The position numbers and the translations under genes were made by a program. A stretch of DNA of 64,000 nucleotides, from the NCBI GenBank assembly GCA_026225945.1, contig JAMJFZ010001133.1, positions 6,220,501 to 6,284,500 on the forward strand, read 5' to 3'. Positions 52,150 to 64,000 of the stretch are shown piece by piece (position 1 is the first letter of the stretch; each line of letters starts with the position of its first letter). Origin of the DNA: Cricetomys ansorgei. Its lineage: Eukaryota; Chordata; Mammalia; Rodentia; Nesomyidae. The notes beneath the pieces were generated by a model. That model searched no databases, was not told the DNA's origin, and saw only the letters and a program-made list of their open reading frames with translations.

Positions 52150-53056
52150 AGCATAATCAGGTTGTAATTGTAGATGCAGGGCAAAAAGTTTATTTTCTGG
52201 CTAATTCAATCTCCACTCCAAGTCCTAGAGCCCGGGAGTGTTTCTGTTTCCCTGAAAACTTACAATATTTAAGCATCCAAGACTCACTTCTGACTGACTC
52301 ACTCTTCCTAGGTCCTTTTGAACTCAAGAGTTGTACTGAACTCACTTGATTTTCTGGTTCAACTCAACTTACTCTCTGTTCTGGCTCAAACTCTTTCCCA
52401 AGCTGCTGGTTCCAACTGAACTTCTGAGCTGGCTGACTGTTTCTGACTGAACTCTTCTGACTCTGGCTGACTCTGGCTGACTTCTGCAACTCCTTTGACA
52501 GAACTGCTCTGCTTGGCTTCAAATTGACTCACTCTTCCCTTCTGATACTGACTTCTGTCGAACTGCCTCTGTGTCTTTGCCTCAGACTCCTCAGACTGCT
52601 GCAGACTGCTTCTGTGTCTTATCTTCCCTCTCTGAGCTGAGAAGTTGCTTTTAAATCTTGAGAGTAGGGCATGTCCTCTGCTAACTCTTCCTCTTATTCA
52701 TTACTTTGTCTGTTCTTTACTCTGATTCATCTCAGACATCACTTCCTGTTTGACATTGAACACTTCTGAGCTCTGCTAACTGTCTTTGCTTCCTCCTTTA
52801 CTTCTACTTGCTTCTGCCTTGAGTATTAAAGGCATAGCCACAGAAATACCTTTCACCTAGCATAAGCACAGAGGACAGGATTAGTCTGACTAATATTCTT
52901 TCTGCATTCCATCCAAACACATAGGGCTCTGAATGTGACTCCTTCATACAGATACTTGGTTTTGATCCCTTCCTAGTTATCACAGAGGACTTTCAATGTG
53001 ATCCTTCCTAGAGTAGCCATGTTGCTGGATCAAAGGATTAAATATTTTTCTACACA
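52150..53056 (-). mobile_element. Second solo LTR of the same family
   Basis: Shares landmarks with 51002-51813 in the same order and orientation: GGCTAATTCAATC, AGGACAGGATTAGTCTG followed by TTTCTGCATTCCA, and CTGGATCAAAGGATTAAA just before its TTCTACA end. It contains expanded CTGACT/GACTCT-type imperfect repeats at about 52430-52620. The left boundary is uncertain and no clear target duplication was found. Confidence 0.6.
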
Positions 53057-53334
53057 GTTATACTAGTGACACCTTCACTATGTTATCATTTGATTTGTTG
53101 TTAGTTTGCTTCCAAATGTTTTGCAATTTTATCATAAAATAAAAACTAGTATAACATGTTTGTGAAGTAACAAATTGGTGTGTTAATGTAGAATTAGTAA
53201 ATTAATAATGAAGAAAGGGGGGACATAAAGAGGGGAAATAGAACAGAAACAATGTTAGAGTTTTGGTTAAGAAATAAGATACTCCCAATCATTATCTGAT
53301 TTATCTAGGTATTGAATTGAATTTCTTGAACCCT

Positions 53335-53962
53335 TACTTCTTCCTAATCGATTTGGAGGTGATTCCTAATGATATGTGGTTGTGGTCATGGAATAGTATG
53401 CAGCCAAATCATCATCAGAGAGTCTTTTTCCAATAGCTGACGGGAGCAGATGCAGAGACCCATGGCCAAACATTGGGCAAAGCTCCGGGAACTCAGAGGA
53501 AGAGGGAGAGGAGGGATTATGAGGACCAGAGGGGTTAAGGGCACCAGCAGAACACTCTCCATGGCATCAACTGACTTGGACACTTAGGGACTCATGGAGA
53601 CTCAAAAGGGAGAGACAGAGACTACATGAGTCTGTGATAAGTTCCCTACATATATCTTATGGTTCTCTAGATTGGTGTTCTTGAAGAACTCCTAAAAGTT
53701 GTAGTTGGGTGTTCTAACCCCTTTACCTGTCCATGCGACCCTTTTTGTCCTCCTGGGTTGCTTTGTTCTTCTTTTGATGTAGGAGCTCCTTCCTGGCCTT
53801 TTACCATCTTGTTATGCCCTGTTTGATTAGTAACAGAGAGGGGCCAGGTGGGGGAGAAATGGAGTAATGAGATGGAGGAATTTGGGAGCCAGGGAGGGAG
53901 AAGAAGCTGTGACTGGGATGTATTTTGTCAGGAGAAAAATTAAATTAAAATTTAAAAAGTTA
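53335..53962 (+). mobile_element. L1 3'UTR, 5'-truncated
   Basis: CTAATGATATGTGG, TCATCATCAGAGAGTC, TGACGGGAGCAGATGCAG, AGCTCCGGGAACTCAGAGG, then the GTAACAGAGAGGGGCC G-rich tract and an A-rich end at about 53935-53962. Same region as the other plus-strand L1 ends in this half of the window. Confidence 0.75.
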
Positions 53963-55529
53963 CATTATAAATGTAGAGTTGCCATGGACATGGTGGCTCT
54001 TCACAGCAATAAAACCCTAAGACATGTAGTAACTCAGAGATGGATTATGTTACCATATTAAGAAGGTTAACTAAAGTTATAACTTGACATATTTCATATC
54101 CTATTATATTATATAACCAATTAATTTTCAAGAAAAAAAAATATCAGGAGAGATAAACTGCAAGCTAGCATATTTAAACTGTGGATATCTTTTTCAGTAT
54201 GAAGGGTTCATATAAATTACTTATGCAAAAGACAAAACACCACATGAGAAACTAATGTCATTTAAGAAAAAAAATAAAAGATTATATAACGTATCATTGA
54301 GTGATAAAATTTAAGCTCAGTTAATAGAATTAAAATGCTAAGAGATCGTATCTACGGAAAATTAGTTAAGTCTTTCATGAATTATTTGGTATATTGATTT
54401 TGTTATATATAATTGAGAATAAATAAGTCTGGCATCACAGTTTTTAAAAATTGTTTTAATATATCTCCACTTAACCAAAACATATATTCTAATAATATTG
54501 CTTTTAGATATTTTCATTCTATATATTACATAAAATACTGAAGAGAAAAAAATGGCTTAAATTGTCTTGTTTTAATTAGGAACATCATATTTAATCTTTT
54601 AATGACATTTTAATTAATTTACATTTAGTACAAAGTCACATGTCAAGGTATTATATTTTTAAAAAAATGAAAGAGGGAAAACTCTGGACCTAATTTAATT
54701 TCATGTAAAATTTAAAGGTAGTTGTTATTAATGTAAAATATTAGATGTCTGGCACTTGTTATATAATCCTTACAAAATAAAATTTGTATATTAAAAATTG
54801 TATTTAATGTTATGGTCCTTCCTGAAGTATAATATCATGACATCCAAGAATGATAAGATTCTTTAAAGCATTTTTTTCCTGGAGGTAAGTGTTGTGAGAT
54901 AATGAAGCAAAGTCTGTGTTCTTGTCCTCAGCAGAGCTGAACGCAAGTCAAAGACAAATAACCTTGAAAATACGTAATTATTATAAAATCAAAATAATTC
55001 AAAGGAGAATGATTGTCATATATTTTTAATTGAGATGATTGGAAACAATTAGTTTTTGAAAATCTAGTAAAATACTTATCCTGTGAAAATGTGAATAATA
55101 TTTTTCACATTCTTTATATATTTACTTCTGATATTTCCCTAAAATTTATTAATTTGGCTTTTTAGAAACTTTGTTTAACTCCTTAATGTATCTGGTTTTA
55201 TGAATATTTCATTCATAAAAATGTTTAAAGTAAGAATTCAGCAATACCTCACTAAAACCATTGTTTTATTAAGTGAAATACAATCATGGAGATAATAATT
55301 ATTGCCCATTTTAAGGCAATGCAACCCTTGTGAGGAAATTATTTATTTATTTAGACCTTTGATTATACTTATTTCTTACATTGTAGATTAGATTATTCTT
55401 TTTGTAAATGATAGACAGATTATAACTTACTGCATTCATAGTTGTCTGGAAATAGTTGATTTGTAAGTGATCTTAATACATTATAAGTGGACGTGAGCAC
55501 CTCCACTCATTCAGATACAGTTTTTCAAT
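53963..55529. other. Gene-free AT-rich stretch
   Basis: No gene, RNA or classifiable repeat recognised. Confidence 0.5.
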
Positions 55530-55795
55530 GCCATCTCATCCAGTGTTTGTTCCAGTGAGCTTATATTGTTCTGTACACCTCTTGTCTTTTTCTTCTTCCT
55601 AGTCACTGTGAGGTAAGATATTTTTATCTTCACAATATGGTCTGATTCAGCACTAGCCCATAACAATCAAGCCACCTAAGCAAAAATTAAAAGCTTCAAA
55701 TACATGGGACTAAATAAACACTTTCCTTTGGGTTGATTTTCTTAGGAAGTTTTTTCCACAGTGACAAATGCTGACTAATACAGGTATCATAGATC
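55530..55795 (+). repeat. Unclassified LTR-like rodent repeat, 3' part
   Basis: GGGACTAAATAAACACTTTCC (a poly(A)-signal-like AATAAA inside), then TTTCCACAGTGACAAATGC and GCTGACTAATACAG, resembles the R/U5 end of an abundant rodent LTR-like repeat. Family assignment needs a library search. Confidence 0.4.
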
Positions 55796-56864
55796 TTAAT
55801 GAATGGCACATAATTGTGTGATTTATAATTATATACACATGTATTTTAGTATTAGTCATGAATATGTATGATCTAATATTAGCCTTCATCCAAACTTATC
55901 AATAGCCAATTTAAGTGAAATCTCCTCAAGGTAAATACGGAAATGCAATTTTGGCTTGAAGCTCATTGTGTTGAACTTGGCAGAAAATTCAAAGATGGAA
56001 GATACTGTATAGTGGATGAGGCTTGAACCTATAATAATGATGATGGATAAAACTTTATATTTGTAGGAATAAACAAAACAACTTACATTTAGATGAAAGA
56101 AAAAAATAAACTCTCTTGAATTCCAGTAACACAGAAATTTTGAAAAAAAAAAAAGTAGCCTATATAAATATTATCTTCTGGCTTCTACACATGTGCCATT
56201 ACATATATACACACTGTAAATAAATAAATAGTAACATGAAAACTTCACGTTTATTTTTCAAGATCACTCAATATTATTATTAAACAAGTGACTAGACTAT
56301 ATACGTTTTAATTAATGGTTAAATATAAAATTAAAAACTGTTCAACTTATATTTAAAATCAGTTTTTCTTATTGATATGGCTAGTAGAGCAACTATCCGA
56401 TTGAAAATAACCTCATGATATGTTGAAAACACTAGCAAAATAATTGACAGGAGTAAAATGGATTTATGTTAACAAGCTGAAACTAATCTTTGGAATAATT
56501 ACTCTTTGTACAAATCACATTCCTGCCAATATTCAGCTAGCTTCCTATTGGAACAATCCTACAGCACAAACCCTCAGATAATTAAAATCTATAGAGGTTT
56601 CTTTTTTTTTAAATCTGTTTTCTGTTATGACATAATCTGTAAAGAAAATGTATTCCTACTCAAACATCAAGGCTCAAATTACCTGGAGCTATTAATATCT
56701 CATTGCTTTTGTTTTCTAATAGCAATTACATGTAAGAACTAGAGTCAACCATCATTTAAATAAGTCGGGCATTGTCAATAATACAACTGAGTAGTATTTC
56801 TTAAAATGCTAATGCTAAAAAATGCATTCCTAAAGCCCATTTAAAAACCAAAATGTGGTATTTG
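55796..56864. other. Gene-free AT-rich stretch
   Basis: No feature recognised; short frames only. Confidence 0.45.
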
Positions 56865-57020
56865 AGAGATTACTCAGTAAGTAGGATTACTTGCTGCACA
56901 AGAATGAGTTTGTATCTTCCAGATCCACTGAACCACATTTATAATTCTAACACTGGGAAAGTGGAATAAGGAGGACCATTCAAGGGCTCAGTAAATCTGT
57001 GATCTACAATTTATTGAAAG
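56865..57020 (+). mobile_element. B2-superfamily-like SINE
   Basis: GAGAGATTACTCAGTAAGTAGG (diverged tRNA-type head), ACTTGCTGCACAAGAATGAG, TTCTAACACTGGGAAAGTGG, then GAAAGACCCTTACC. It appears to be the left half of the family seen at 19385 and 19790. Confidence 0.55.
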
Positions 57021-57448
57021 ACCCTTACCCCAAAATTGTGGAGGAGAAGTGGTTTAAAAATGAAACTGATGTTGCAAATGGTGAAGTTTTTTTATTTGTT
57101 TTATTTGATGATATGATAATATACATAAATGATTCTAAAAATTCCACCAGGTAACTTCTACACCTGATAGACAGTTTATGCAAAGTAGCTGCATACAAAA
57201 TTGACTCACAATTATCAGTAGCTCTCATATATACAAATAAATTTGACTAAGGAAGAAATTAGGGAAAGAACAACTTTCACAGTAGCCTTAAATAATATAA
57301 AACATCTTGGAGTATTTTATGTCACTAAGCAAGTAAAAGGCTTGAATTTTAAAAATACTTCAAGTCTTTGAAGAAAGGAATTGAAGAAGGTATCCAAAAA
57401 CAGACAGATCTCTCATGCTTATAGATTAGTAAGATTAACATAGTAAAA

Positions 57449-57691
57449 ATGGCCATCCTACGAAAAGCAATCTACATCAATGGAATCCCCATCAAAATTC
57501 CAACACAATTATTCATCGAACTTGAAAGAACAATTCTCAATTTCATACGGGAAAACAAAAAACTAAGAATATCAAGAATAATCCTGAATAATTACAGAAC
57601 TGTGAAGGTATCATCATCCCTGATTTCAAGTGGTACTGACATACAAACATACAAATTGATTAATAGAATTAAATTGAAGACCCAGGCATGA
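57449..57691 (+). pseudogene. L1 ORF2 fragment (thumb region)
   Basis: The 80-residue frame carries the ORF2p signature MAILRKAIYINGIPIKIPTQ and FIELERTILNFI. It lies after the reverse-transcriptase domain in intact ORF2. It is closed by a stop at 57689, and upstream codons are disrupted, so it is inactive. Confidence 0.8.
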
Positions 57692-57789
57692 ATAAAGACA
57701 CCTATTGACATATGATTTTTGATAAAGAACCCAGAAGTACCTACTGGAAAAAAGACAACAACTTCATCAAATGGTTTTAGTCAAATTGA

Positions 57790-58320
57790 ATGTTTGCATG
57801 TAGAAGAATGCAAATAGATACATACTTATCACTTGACACAAAACTTTACTACAAGTGGATCAAAGACCTCAACATAAAACCAGGTATACTGAACCTGATA
57901 GAAAGGAAAGTGGGGAATAGCCTTGAGAGCATTGGCAAAGAAGACTTTCTGAATAGAACATCAATAGCTCAGGTACTAAATTCAACTACTTTGAGATTAT
58001 ATATTGTACTTCTTAGAATGACTAAAATCAATAACACAAATGACATCTCATTATCAAGGATATGGTATAAGGGCAACACTCCTTCCTTGCTCTCGGGAGT
58101 ACAAACTTGCACTGTCACTGTGAAAATCAGTATTACAGATTCTCAGAAAGTTGAGAATCAATCCACTTCAAGATCCAGCTATACCACTCTTGGCCACATA
58201 CCCAAAAGATGCTCCATCCTACCACAAGGACACTTGCTCAAACATGATTATTGCAGCACTATTCATAATAGCCACAAACTGAAAAATAACCTAGATATTT
58301 CTCAACAGACAAATGAATAA
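57790..58320 (+). pseudogene. L1 ORF2 C-terminal fragment
   Basis: Begins CRRMQIDTYLSLDTKLYYKW, then WIKDLNIKPGILNLIERKVG and DFLNRTSIAQ, matching ORF2p. After about residue 66 a deletion and frame change leave non-homologous translation. The nucleotide sequence beyond still follows L1 (CCAGCTATACCACTCTTGGC). The Cys-rich zinc knuckle is not readable. Confidence 0.75.
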
Positions 58321-60109
58321 AGAAAATGTGGTACATTTCCACAATGGACTATTACTCCACTGTTAAAAAAATTACATCATGAAATTTGCTGGTAAATGGA
58401 TGCAACTAGAAAAAAATTCTCCAGTAAGGTAATGCATACCCAGGAAGTTAAATATGATATGTATTCACTAATATGTGGATATTATCCATTAAATAAATGA
58501 TAGTCAGGCTAAAACCAATAAACACAGATTTTAGGTATAGAGAAAGTGTCTAGGAGTGACTCATAGGTAGACTGGGGTGGGTGGAGACTGGACCTGGAGG
58601 ATCATACGGGAATGAGAGGGGAAATGGTGCTAAGGGAAAGAATGGGAGAGAGACAGATAGAATTGAGGGGCATTTGAGGCATGATATGAAAACCAATGCA
58701 GTGGAAACTTCCTAAAATATATGAAGGAAATTCTAATCATGTTACCTAATAAGGGAGATATGGCATCTCAAATTGCCATCTCTTGTCACCACAGAGGGTT
58801 CCAGTAGTGGGATTGCATTACATTCAGAAGGTGAGTTGTTGGCCAAGGGCATCCCGTGGAAATAGGCAAACAATCCAAGCTCTTTTAAGATAATGGAATG
58901 CTCTCTACAAACCTACAGCAAGGACCCACTTTGCTAATAACAACATCCATATAAGTTATTAAATACGGGAAAGATTAACTGCTGCCTACATGGGGCCTTT
59001 GTCCCTACATTCTAGTCTCTTTGGTGGGAGATGGTACTCTGCAGGCTAACAGGGAAACATAAACAACAAACCAGCCACTAAATCTTTGGTCTATAATCTG
59101 TCCTACAAAATATGCTACAGCGATGCTGGCAAGAAAATATTGTAAGAATAACTAGATAATGTCTGATTTGATTTAAAGCCCATTCTATGAGATGGAATCT
59201 ATATCAGACAATCCTGTCTGACCAAGAACCAGAGAACTAGGGCAATACCAAATACGACCAGTCTAAACAAAAGTAAATGACTCCTAATGATATTATGCTA
59301 TACTCATAGATCAATGCCTTATCCAGTCATCATCAAAGAAGCAAATGGGAATAGATGAAGAGACCCACAGTCAGACAATATGTGGAGCGAAAGTCTAAAT
59401 GGGATATCCCCATCAATCCCTCCCATCAGAGCTCAGGGAACCCCATGGGAGAGAAAGTGGAAAAGTGTTAGAGATAGAGGGGATGGAAGACTCCAGGAGA
59501 TCAAGTGCCTCTAAATCAACATGATTAATGACCACATTATTTCATAGAGACTGAAGCAGCAAGCACAGGGCTTGCATAGGTCTGCACCAAGTTCACTGAG
59601 CATATATTACAGATATTAGCTTAGTATTTTGATGGCACTCCTTAGTTTGTGAAAAAAAAATAGATCTCTGATTCTAGGCCACTGTAAGGTCTCTTTTCTT
59701 GTCATTGAATTGCCTTGTATAACTTTCATGTCATGTTTTTTGCCTTATCATTTATATTTAATTTTGTCATGTTTGGTTGTTATCTCTTAGAAGTCTGTTC
59801 TTTCCTAATGAGAGACAGAAAAGGAATGTACCTAGAGGGGAGAAGAGGGCAGGTGGAGAGGACCTTGAGAAGTAGAGGAGGGAAAACTATAATCAGGATA
59901 TACTATATGAGAAAAGAATCTATTTCCAATAAAATTCTTAAAAAATAAAAAAAATAAGGTATCAGATGTTGATGTCTGATGTCAACATACATGATTATCC
60001 ATGTGCATGCACAAATGTACAAACACAAATGTAGATAATGTGCATATTATGTATAATTAATTATAAAATTGATATTGTCTAAAGTCTTATGGGGAATAAG
60101 TTGGTTGTC

Positions 60110-60796
60110 ACTACACAAAGAAATAAACTTTTTTTAACTTAATACTCCGTTGTTACAACTAATGACGTTATGAAATTTGCAGGCAAAGGAATAGAACTAG
60201 AAAAAAATCATCCTGAGTGAGGCAACCAGACCCACAGCCAAACATTAGGTGGAGAGAGGGCCCAAATTAGAGCTCTCCATCTGAAACTTCCCCTCAGAGC
60301 TCAGTGAACTTTATGGGGAAGGGGGAGAAAGGATTATAGGAACAGAGGTGTAAAGAATACCAGGAGAATATGGCCCAAAGAAATCAATTAAACAGGCATC
60401 ATAGGAGCTCACAAAGAATAGGGGAGCAAACATGGAGTCATGGAGCATGCATGGGTCTGTAGTAGGTCCTCTGCATCTATGTTATGTTTCTTAGCTTGGT
60501 GTTTTATGGGACTTCTGACAGTAAGACTGTGTGTGTCTATGATCCTTTGCCTGGTCTTGAGACCCTTTTCTCCCTATGGAGTTGCCTTGTCCAGCCTTGA
60601 TATGAGGGTTTATGCCTAGTCTTATTGTACCTAGTTGTGCAATTTTTGGCTGATATCCTTGTGAGGGCTGTTCTTTTCTAAAAGGAAGACAGAGAGGAGT
60701 ATAACTGGGGATGTGCAGAAATGGGAGGGGTACTTGAAGGAGTGGAGGGAGGGCTAAGATGTATTGTGAAAAAACAGAATACATTTAAAAGTGTTT
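60110..60796 (+). mobile_element. L1 3' end, 5'-truncated and internally deleted
   Basis: A short ORF2 tail (ATGAAATTTGCAGGCAAAGG; GAACTAGAAAAAAATCATCC) joins directly to mid-3'UTR (AGACCCACAGCCAAACATTAGG), so several hundred bases between are missing. It ends with the G-rich tract and an A-rich tail. It lies 150 bases after the previous L1 and is a separate insertion because both have their own 3' ends. Confidence 0.75.
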
Positions 60797-62779
60797 TCAG
60801 AATGTAATGTAGAGATGTCTTGCTGCATTATTAATGGAATTGATATCAGGGCATTCGAAAATTTACAGAAATTTACATAGAAGCTTTTATAGTACACATA
60901 ATTTAGAGTGTATACAATAAATACAATAAATAAAACAACAAACCAAAAGGAACAATGTTGGGGTTGGCTATGAAGTGCTTGTACATTTATTTGTGCTTGT
61001 CATTTGCTTCCTGGTTGGTTTTGGTGTGCCAAGGAGACCTTGGGATATCTTTTACTTCTGTAGTATCTGTGAAAAAGTGTAGGAATAAGACAGAATGAGA
61101 AAGTCCAGTAGCCCTTGGCCTCAATGTTTCTGCTCACTTCACTTGGGAAGGTGATGACTCACTGACTGTCTTCTTTTAGAAAGTTGTGTGTGTGGTGGGG
61201 AGCGGGGAAGAGGTTCCCCAGAATAATTTGAGCCTTTATTTTAAGTCTTACAATTAGTGGTAACCAACAGTAACTATCCAAAAATATTCGCACAGCTATT
61301 TATAAGTAAAACTGCATTATATTTACCTTTGTATGTCTCTCAATACAAATTGATACATAAAGGACTCTTTTGATATATTTGATATCAATTTGATATCAAA
61401 ACCAAATTCCTATTTACTGTGGGGACAAGGTGAAAAAATTGTCTTTCAACGTAGTTAACTGACCATGATCAAGAATATTTTTAGGAATACCAGGCTCAAA
61501 GGTAAAGCCCACTTCTGCTTCATGACATTAAGTATTACATAGGAACCAGCTGGGAGCTGCTCCGATACTCAGGTGCTCAGTAATTGGACAAGTAGACCTG
61601 AAACAATACAAGTAAAACTTCAGAGGATTCTCTTGCTCTGAAGCAATGGAGAAGGAGCCAGCAGGAGAGTAGATCAGGAGGATTGCAGGGTAGCAGCTAG
61701 CTATGGTGTAGTTAAACTAACTTGGCTGCTGGAATACATGCTGGGTTTGATCATTGGTTGAGGAAAGCAAAAAACATACATTATATTTTGATTAAGGGAA
61801 GGTACAGTGCTTAAAACTCCAGACAGTGTTTGATGTTATTTGAATTCTGTTCTTATTACTTTCTCACTTTTCCTTTTAAAAACATCTTACACTGGAACAT
61901 TTTAGCATTTTAATAAAAAATATTTGTATAGGGACTTGTTTATAAGCACAATAAACCTCTCCATGCTGTGAATTATAGGATAATAATTCACACTTCATGC
62001 ACTAAATAGTGCTCCGTACAGCCTTATATCTAACAATGCAAGGGGTGTGAATTATTACATCATAATTCACACCCTGTTGTGCTATACTTCTTAAATATCA
62101 TTTTGCTAAAAAACTAACATTTTATATTCATTTGTCTTATTCTTAAATTTGAATTTGAATATATAGCTTCAGAAGACTGTACAAAAATGTGAGTCAAACC
62201 ATATTTTAAGGCTGAACATTGTGAAGTACATTATTTATTTCTCATTTGATATATTGCTATTGGTGAATTTAGATCAAAATATATGATGAAACTTGCACAT
62301 ACTTTGAGTATGCATTACATTTTTGTTGTACGCAGAAAATGTTTTCTGTGTCAAGTTGTCTTATTTCTCATTAATGCAACTTGCCATATGAAATGAGGCA
62401 CAAGTTATAAATCAGTTTCTTATATATGATATGAATGGCAAGGTTACTTCCTTGTTTAGGATTTCATCTGGAAAAGACTAAAATTTTTCTTTGTTACTTA
62501 GGACATAAAAATTAAAATGCTGCTAGGTTTCAGTGTGTTTTCCCTAAATACATATGTTTGTGGCTTAATTTGATTACCAAATGTTCTGCAATCCTAAATG
62601 GACAGGTGTCATCATCATGGGAGTTAATTATGTCTGGGGTGGGCTCCTGTTCATAGATTGTACTCCTTTATATTTTGCTCACTTTTCCCTAGAGCTTTCT
62701 TCTCTATCTGCCTTTCAGCAAAGGAAGACATGACATGAAGGTCCTCAACTCACTATGGCCATATAATTTGGACATATAG
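60797..62779. other. Gene-free AT-rich stretch
   Basis: No supported gene or classifiable repeat. A near-palindromic TTTGATATATTTGATATC/AATTTGATATCAAA occurs near 61366-61402, and AATTCACAC-type repeats recur at about 61985, 62045 and 62078. Confidence 0.45.
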
Positions 62780-63090
62780 TCTCAAGTCTGTTCTTTGTAA
62801 TAAACTCGTCTCATCATCATCAGAGAAGCTTTCTTTCTCCTGTAGCAGATGGGAGCAAATACAGAGATCCTTAGCCAACAATGTGTGGAGACAGAAAGAC
62901 TGTGGTACACCTGGACCTAAATGGTATGTCTCCATTAAATCCCTCCTTCTGGGATCAGAGAACCCTGCAGAAGATGAAGCAGGAAGGGTTTAAGAGGCAG
63001 AGGGATGACAAACACCAAGGAACTAAGGCCTTCAAAACATAGCAGGACTGACCCACATGTGGACTAATTGAGACAATAGCATCAAGCTCA
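62780..63090 (+). mobile_element. L1 3'UTR fragment
   Basis: TCATCATCATCAGAGAAGC, GCAGATGGGAGCAAATACAG, AATGTGTGGAGACAGAAAG, AGCAGGACTGACCCACATG follow the L1 3'UTR order seen at 59330-59560. It stops before the terminal G-rich tract. Confidence 0.7.
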
Positions 63091-63409
63091 GATATTCTCT
63101 TATTTCACCACAAAGCAAACTGATACCTAATTTTTAGTAATTTCGTCATTGTGATAATGTGAAATACATTCATTAAGAACTTAAAATGTGGTAATCACTT
63201 TTGGCATAAAATATACGTCTACATTTATTTTAGAATTAGAGATGTTCTTTGGCTTACTGGGAACAATTTTTCCACCCTGTGATGTTGTAAGTTTCATACA
63301 TACCTACTAGAAACTGTACATCCAAGTAGGAATTTAGATCTTTTTCTATGCTAACAACCCAAGGCATAATATTCATTAGTTTTCTCACTCTTGTGCAAAA
63401 TGCCCAGCA

Positions 63410-63705
63410 ACTCAATAATGGAAGGTCTTATTTGGGTTCATAGATTGAAGGGATGTGCCCAACATGTCAGGGAATGTGCAGCTATAAGAGTGAAAGGTGA
63501 AAGTAGAGAGAGGATTGCTGCTGTTCAGCTGGCTTTCCCCTTTCTCCTTTATTAGTCAGTCTGTGACTCTAATCCATATAACGGCATTTGTCTCATTCAG
63601 AGTAACTTTTTGCTCCTAGTTAAATTCCTCCACAAACATTCTCACAGACACACCCTGAGATACGTTTAATAGGTGAAACCAAATCTAATGACTTTGATAG
63701 TGATG
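63410..63705 (-). repeat. Unclassified LTR-like rodent repeat
   Basis: GGAAGGTCTTATTTGGGTTC at the left, GTTCAGCTGGCTTTCCCC in the middle and CATTCTCACAGACACACCC at the right resemble, in reverse orientation, a common rodent LTR-like repeat. Boundaries are approximate. Confidence 0.4.
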
Positions 63706-64000
63706 ATTCGTGATGACAGCTACAAGCCTATCTCAAAATGTTGTCTGGTGAAAGTATTTCATAGCTCCTTTTTGCTAGGATGATAAGACTCAGGTGTGAA
63801 CAACTGATAGTCCATGGTAGACAAGTTATCTAAGCCATTATGACTGCCACTCATGTGTATGAAATTCATGTTCAAATTCTTTAAATAAAGGAACACCTGT
63901 GAATAATTCAAAATTAAGGGTTATGTATTTATTGTATTAGTTTCAATAAATTAAAGGAGCATTCTTATTTATTTTGCCATAACATACTTTTTCTTTTCTT
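63706..64000. other. Window end, no feature recognised
   Basis: AT-rich sequence with nothing identifiable. Confidence 0.45.

Larger units (their letters stand above)
57030..59958 (+). mobile_element. L1, 5'-truncated, ORF2 3' half plus full 3'UTR and poly(A)
   Basis: About 2.9 kb. It starts within the ORF2 reverse-transcriptase/thumb region, runs through the ORF2 C-terminal part to about 58490, then a complete purine-rich 3'UTR ending in AATAAAATTC and an A-rich tail at 59935-59958. ORF2 is broken: the readable pieces at 57449-57691 and 57790-58320 are in different frames. A deletion near 57983 removes several hundred bases of ORF2 before the C-terminal part resumes. Confidence 0.85.

Overview
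The window is nuclear DNA from a muroid rodent (mouse, rat, vole or hamster type). The evidence is the repeat set: B1, B2/B3 and B4 SINEs, a URR1-type hAT transposon, many 3' ends of Lx-type L1 elements, rodent-type LTRs and long GT, GA, GAAA and AT microsatellites. AT content is high and gene density very low. Species cannot be resolved by eye. Nothing looks prokaryotic, plasmid-borne or CRISPR-like.

Only one confident protein-coding gene is present: an intact 370-codon intronless reading frame on the minus strand at 8936-10048. It encodes four RNA-recognition motifs of the cytoplasmic poly(A)-binding family, without the C-terminal PABC/MLLE region. Length and sequence fit Pabpc4l (PABPC4L), which is known to lie in a gene desert near protocadherin genes. 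A CpG-rich block at about 10480-10870 lies just upstream and is the likely promoter. It contains a good splice donor that suggests a non-coding first exon.

Layout: 1-8.9 kb is AT-rich flank with SINE remnants, an LTR remnant and a URR1 transposon. 8.9-11.1 kb holds the gene, its promoter and a GT microsatellite. 12.2-12.6 kb (minus) is a coding-like block behind a splice-acceptor-like sequence, with one in-frame stop; I could not identify it. 13-20 kb is SINEs, microsatellites and unique AT-rich DNA. 20.3-24.7 kb is a repeat-dense block with two minus-strand L1 fragments. 24.7-48.9 kb is a desert with scattered L1 and SINE pieces and a local duplication at 35.8/36.5 kb. 49-63.7 kb is rich in L1 3' ends, mostly plus strand, plus a minus-strand L1 split by an LTR with a visible 6-base target duplication.

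The genes do not form an operon or pathway. The plausible biology is one RRM-only poly(A)-binding retrogene in a repeat-built desert. I did not find a convincing new biological system. The best leads are the coding-like block at 12.2-12.6 kb, the in-frame ORF1-endonuclease deletion fusion in the L1 at 21.6 kb, the nested LTR and the local duplication.
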